NCBI GenBank assembly: GCA_004555765.1
Contig: SFHG01000031.1
Span: 1 to 19,102 of the forward strand
DNA length: 19,102 bases
Direction of reading: 5' to 3'
From: Bacteroidales bacterium
GTDB lineage: Bacteria > Bacteroidota > Bacteroidia > Bacteroidales > Porphyromonadaceae
Positions 16,060 to 19,102 of the stretch are shown here, piece by piece. Under the pieces are notes generated by a model. That model was not told the origin of the DNA. It saw only the letters and a list, made by a program, of their open reading frames with translations, and did not search any database. The translations under genes and the position numbers were made by a program. Position 1 is the first letter of the stretch; each line of letters starts with the position of its first letter.

Positions 16060-16090
16060 TTTGCCATTAGGGAGAAAATGCCTACCTTTG
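16060..16090 (+). promoter_or_regulatory. Consensus Bacteroidota promoter of greA
   Basis: TTTG at 16060-16063 (-33) and TACCTTTG at 16083-16090 (-7, exact TAnnTTTG) are separated by 19 bp, the expected spacing for the primary sigma factor of this phylum. The inferred start is near 16095, about 170 nt before the greA ATG. The -33 box begins 12 bp after the last repeat core. Confidence 0.7.
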
Positions 16091-16094
16091 TAAG

Positions 16095-16264
16095 AGAGGC
16101 GGAGTACATCCGTTTTCTCGAATGAAGTGAGTACTAAGAAGAGACGATTCCGAGCCCCGATTGAGGAAGGTGGGGGACTTGGAATTGTTTATTTATTGAT
16201 ATCAATCGTCCCGGGGTGTCCCAATGTAGACCCACGGGGCTGAAAAGTCGCAAGAGATACTTTT
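16095..16264 (+). promoter_or_regulatory. Structured 5' leader of greA
   Basis: About 170 nt with no credible ORF. CCCCGATTGA (16155-16164) can pair with TCAATCG (16202-16208) and, across a TCCC bulge, GGGG. Alternatively, AGCCCCG (16153-16159) pairs perfectly with CGGGGCT (16235-16241), close to the start codon. The two pairings use the same bases and exclude each other. A 12-bp perfect palindrome, ATTGAT/ATCAAT, lies at 16195-16206. Regulation by alternative folding is an inference. Confidence 0.4.
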
Positions 16265-16735
16265 ATGGACTATATTTACATGACCGAAGAGGGGTATAAC
16301 AACCTCCTCGAAGAGATCCGCAAGCTCGAAGAAAACGACCGACCCCAGGTGATTCAGGAGATTGCAGAGGCACGCGAAAAAGGAGACCTCTCCGAGAATG
16401 CCGAGTACTCCGCAGCCAAAGAAAAGCAGGCTAACCTTGAGGACAAAATCGGTCAGCTCAAGATGCAACTCGCCAGCATCCGAATCGTCGACACCAGCAA
16501 GATGGACACGACAAAGGTGCAGATACTGAGCAAAGTGACCATCCTTGACCTCAAGAGGAACAAGGAAAAGACCTACACCATCGTTTCGGACAACGAAAGC
16601 AACCAGAAGGAAGGCAAAATAGCCATCTCCACGCCTATTGCCCAAGGACTCCTCGGAAAGAAAGAAGGCGACGAAGTGGATATCACCGTGCCTGCCGGCG
16701 TGTTGAGGTTCAAGATATTGAAGATCGGGTTCTAA
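16265..16735 (+). CDS. greA: Transcription elongation factor GreA
   Basis: 156 residues, the usual GreA length. The N-terminal coiled coil includes EAREKGDLSENAEYSAAKEKQ, the family signature. Asp41 and Glu44 at the coiled-coil tip are the acidic residues that, in characterised GreA, enter the RNA polymerase secondary channel and stimulate cleavage of backtracked RNA. The C-terminal FKBP-like domain is present (ISTPIAQGLLGKKEGDEVDITVPAG, FKILKI). The start at MDYIYMTEEGY is preferred over the internal Met6 because homologues carry a few residues before the T/SxEGY motif. No Shine-Dalgarno is seen. A HIT-family gene follows after 26 bp, a common pairing in Bacteroidales. It is driven by the promoter near 16060-16090. 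Confidence 0.96.
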   Translation: MDYIYMTEEGYNNLLEEIRKLEENDRPQVIQEIAEAREKGDLSENAEYSAAKEKQANLEDKIGQLKMQLASIRIVDTSKMDTTKVQILSKVTILDLKRNKEKTYTIVSDNESNQKEGKIAISTPIAQGLLGKKEGDEVDITVPAGVLRFKILKIGF

Positions 16736-16761
16736 ACTTTCACTGAGACACAGTCAGAGAT

Positions 16762-17157
16762 ATGTCCACTATTTTCTCAAAAATTATTGCCGGTGAGATA
16801 CCGAGCTACAAGATCGCCGAGGACGACCGCTTTTATGCGTTCCTCGACATTAACCCCGTCAGACCGGGACACACCCTTGTCGTACCCAAGGAGGAAAAAG
16901 ATTACCTTTTCGATCTCGACGACGATACACTCGGGGCGATGATGGTTTTCGCAAAGCGTGTGGCCTCAGCCATCAAGAGCGCTACGTCGTGCCGAAAGGT
17001 GGGCGTGGCCGTCATCGGGCTTGAGGTCAATCACGCCCATATCCACCTTATCCCCATCTCGAGAGAGGGCGATATGGATTTCAAAAAGAAACAAACACTG
17101 CCGGAAGAAGAAATGAAGGACCTCTGTACCCGAATTTCCTCCGCAGTGAAACTCTGA
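16762..17157 (+). CDS. HIT family hydrolase (Hint-like)
   Basis: 131-residue histidine-triad protein with the canonical start TIFSKIIAGEIPSYKIAEDD, the central FLDINPVRPGHTLVVPK, and the active-site NHAHIHLIPI with the triad His91, His93, His95. Members hydrolyse nucleoside phosphoramidates or related adenylyl compounds through a nucleotidyl-His intermediate; the physiological substrate here is unknown. The residues preceding the triad are GVAVIGLEVN, not the QNGGQ-type segment of classical Hint proteins, as is usual for Bacteroidota members. It is cytoplasmic and co-transcribed with greA, with the operon closed by a strong terminator 23 bp beyond the stop codon. Confidence 0.93.
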   Translation: MSTIFSKIIAGEIPSYKIAEDDRFYAFLDINPVRPGHTLVVPKEEKDYLFDLDDDTLGAMMVFAKRVASAIKSATSCRKVGVAVIGLEVNHAHIHLIPISREGDMDFKKKQTLPEEEMKDLCTRISSAVKL

Positions 17158-17180
17158 GACTATTTTGGACTCGGTAGAAA

Positions 17181-17220
17181 CCCCGTATTGCTTATTTAGC
17201 CGATACGGGGCTTTTTTGTT
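17181..17220 (+). terminator. Intrinsic terminator of the greA-HIT operon
   Basis: CCCCGTATTG (17181-17190) pairs with CGATACGGGG (17201-17210) in a 10-bp stem with one G-U pair and a 10-base loop. It is followed directly by C and a TTTTTT run. This is a textbook Rho-independent terminator. Confidence 0.88.
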
Positions 17221-17338
17221 AAGTTTTCCATACCGAGACTTTTAATTTTTTGGTACCTTTCCACCAGGTAAGCGTGTCCGCCCTTTTTTCGGCGGCTTCT
17301 TTCTCTTCCGCTCACACTCATAGGCTATCCAGACGAAA

Positions 17339-19102
17339 ATGTTCAAGATATACCCCCTCCAATACCTCACGCAAAAGCACGCCCGTCTCCACGAAGGCGA
17401 TACTTGTCTTATGGTGCGAAACGAAATCTCCGGTGAGTGGCGCAATGTACCGTGGATAGAAGCAAACGGTAAAGTTCAGTCCCTTGCTGAAGGACTTGTG
17501 AGACTGGGAGTAGAGATTGGCGACAGGGTAGGGACGTTTTCGGAGAACTTCGCAGAGTTTATTTACTCGGACTTGGCTCTGCTTTCCATCCGAGCCGTAG
17601 GGATCCCTCTTTATTCGTCCCTGTCTCCGGAGCAAGTGCGCTTCATCGCCGTCGACTCCGGACTCAAGGTGCTTTTTGTGGGTGAGCAGTACCAGTACGA
17701 TACCGCCTACCCGGTTGCGGAGAAGCTCGGCATCAGGCTCGTGACTTACTCCAAGTTCATCCGTCTCCATCCCGATGACCACTCTACGCTCACGTTTGAA
17801 GAGGTTTTGCAGTTCTCTGCCGCCGACCCCTCCCTGGAGGAAAAAGTGGCACTCAGGAGAGCCGGAGTCCGGGACGAGGACACTGCTTTCATCCTCTACA
17901 CGAGTGGCACGAGCGGAGACAGCAAAGGCGTGATGCTCTCTTACGAAAACATTATGACCCAAATGCGCCATCAGTCCCGTATGCCCGGTTTGAAGGCGCA
18001 TCACATCTCTTTCAACTTCCTGCCCCTGACTCATATTTTCGAGAAGATGTGGACGCTCTTGTGTCTGGAGTGCAACATCGCTGTGGCCGTCAATACGGAT
18101 CCGCATCGCGTCACGGAGACACTTCCCGAGGTTCGGCCGCACTATATGTGCAATGTCCCGCGCTTCTGGGAAAAAGTCTACTTCGGCGTACTCGACAAGA
18201 TCGAAAACGTCACCCCGACGCTCTCCAAAATGATGCAGGATTGCATCAAAGTCTCCAGAAAAGTTTGGTTGGAGTACAAGGTCAATGGCCGGTCCGTGCC
18301 CGTTGGTTTGGCGCTCAAATACAAGTTTTACGACCTCACTCTGCTCTCCATTTTGCGCAAAAAAGTGGGTCTGGACAGGGGAGTACTATTTCCTGTGTCC
18401 GGTGCTGCGCTGAGTCGGGAGATTCACGGCTTTTTGCTCTCCATCGGCGTCCCGATCGTCTATGGTTACGGGATGACAGAGACCACGGCGACGGTCGCTT
18501 TCGAGATGCCGGACGATACCAAGCTCGGCAGCGTGGGACGTGTAGTCGGGCAGGTCGCAGTACGCATCGACGAAGAGGCGGGCGGTGAGCTCCTTGTGAA
18601 AGGTCCCTCCGTGATGAAGGGCTACTTTAATCGCCCGGAGGATAACGCGAAGAGCTTTACTCCTGACGGCTTTTTCCGTACCGGTGACTTGATGAGACTG
18701 GACGCGGACAATTACCTCTATTTCAAAGAGCGCTCCAAAGATCTCTACAAGACCGCCAACGGCAAGTACATTGCTCCTCAGATGATCGAGAACCTCATCC
18801 TCAGCGAAGGCGTGGTGGAGCAGGTTCTCGTAGTGGCAGACCGGCGCAACTTCGTCTCGGCTCTGATTTATCCCAATTGGCCGAAAGTGACGGAGGTGCT
18901 CAAAAAAGAAGGGCTCAAAGATCTTCCGTATGGAGATACCGAAGCTTTGCGCGCCCGTCCTGAGGTTTATTCATTCATAGAGACACATATCGATGGTGCG
19001 CTCTCCGAACTTGCACGGCACGAGCAAGTGAAGAAGTTTTATATCCTGCCCGAACCTTTCAGCATCGAAAACGGGCAGCTCACTCCGAGTATGAAGAAGA
19101 AA
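17339..19102 (+). CDS. Long-chain fatty acid-CoA ligase (AMP-forming), C-terminus beyond right edge
   Basis: An open frame of 588 codons runs from ATG 17339-17341 to the window edge with no stop. It is an adenylate-forming enzyme: the AMP-binding P-loop YTSGTSGDSKGVMLSY starts at residue 187, YGYGMTETT (375-383) is the A5-type motif that contacts ATP and adenylate, and GFFRTGDLMRLDADNYLYFKERSKDLYKTANGKYIAP holds the conserved Asp of the TGD motif, the hinge and the catalytic-loop region. The product activates fatty acids as acyl-AMP and transfers them to CoA at the inner membrane. Length and motifs match bacterial FadD15-like long-chain synthetases of roughly 600 residues, so only a few residues are missing. 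No clear promoter was identified in the 118 bp after the upstream terminator. Confidence 0.92.
   Translation, partial: MFKIYPLQYLTQKHARLHEGDTCLMVRNEISGEWRNVPWIEANGKVQSLAEGLVRLGVEIGDRVGTFSENFAEFIYSDLALLSIRAVGIPLYSSLSPEQVRFIAVDSGLKVLFVGEQYQYDTAYPVAEKLGIRLVTYSKFIRLHPDDHSTLTFEEVLQFSAADPSLEEKVALRRAGVRDEDTAFILYTSGTSGDSKGVMLSYENIMTQMRHQSRMPGLKAHHISFNFLPLTHIFEKMWTLLCLECNIAVAVNTDPHRVTETLPEVRPHYMCNVPRFWEKVYFGVLDKIENVTPTLSKMMQDCIKVSRKVWLEYKVNGRSVPVGLALKYKFYDLTLLSILRKKVGLDRGVLFPVSGAALSREIHGFLLSIGVPIVYGYGMTETTATVAFEMPDDTKLGSVGRVVGQVAVRIDEEAGGELLVKGPSVMKGYFNRPEDNAKSFTPDGFFRTGDLMRLDADNYLYFKERSKDLYKTANGKYIAPQMIENLILSEGVVEQVLVVADRRNFVSALIYPNWPKVTEVLKKEGLKDLPYGDTEALRARPEVYSFIETHIDGALSELARHEQVKKFYILPEPFSIENGQLTPSMKKK

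Noticed and set aside
16079..16126. 15-codon ORF (MPTFVREAEYIRFLE) upstream of greA
   Set aside because: Its first codons overlap the -7 promoter box, so it would not be on the greA transcript.
17278..17295. CCGCC/GGCGG hairpin before the acyl-CoA synthetase as a second terminator
   Set aside because: The stem is only 5 bp and is not followed by a clean T run on either strand.

Overview
The window reads as a chromosomal segment of a Bacteroidales bacterium, most likely Porphyromonas or a close relative. The reasons are an SusC/RagA-SusD/RagB pair with Bacteroidota-type lipoproteins, promoters of the Bacteroidota form (TTTG plus TAnnTTTG) and the almost complete lack of Shine-Dalgarno sequences. 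Genus is an inference; no marker gene settles it.

Region 1 (1-11525, all minus strand, transcribed right to left) is one nutrient-uptake locus. In order of transcription it holds: a FecR-type anti-sigma factor, a 1105-residue SusC/RagA TonB-dependent transporter with an N-terminal STN signalling domain, an SusD/RagB lipoprotein, a DUF4843-type lipoprotein, a PKD-like-family lipoprotein, a secreted zinc metalloprotease (HEXXHXXGXXH), and the start of a second metalloprotease that runs off the left edge. The spacing is 1-23 bp, except for 87 bp after fecR and 200 bp before the PKD-like gene. Secreted proteases beside an SusCD pair suggest capture and import of peptides, with FecR/STN sensing. 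The ECF sigma factor that normally sits beside such a fecR is not in the window.

Region 2 (11939-15952, minus strand) is an operon for a BtuFCD-type ABC importer: a DUF71/COG2102 ATP pyrophosphatase, periplasmic binding protein, permease, ATPase and a histidine phosphatase of the CobC kind. Together these point to cobalamin/corrinoid salvage rather than iron uptake. A plausible promoter is present, but no cobalamin riboswitch fits in the short leader.

Region 3 (16060-17220, plus strand) is greA plus a HIT-family gene, with a consensus promoter, a long structured leader and a clear intrinsic terminator. Region 4 (17339 to the right edge, plus strand) is a long-chain acyl-CoA synthetase, truncated by the window.

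The least explained signal is a 23-bp-periodic repeat family (core GGTCTGTACC or its reverse complement GGTACAGACC, followed by an A-rich/TTCYC tract). It occurs as arrays in three separate intergenic gaps: inside the SusCD operon, between btuC and btuD, and between the divergent DUF71 and greA promoters. It also occurs inside the coding sequence of the metalloprotease. The btuD array extends the apparent open frame upstream and changes the start call. Of the two gaps longer than 300 bp, 11526-11938 holds only short dyads and an unconvincing open frame. The other, 15914-16264, holds two divergent promoters, one repeat array and the greA leader.
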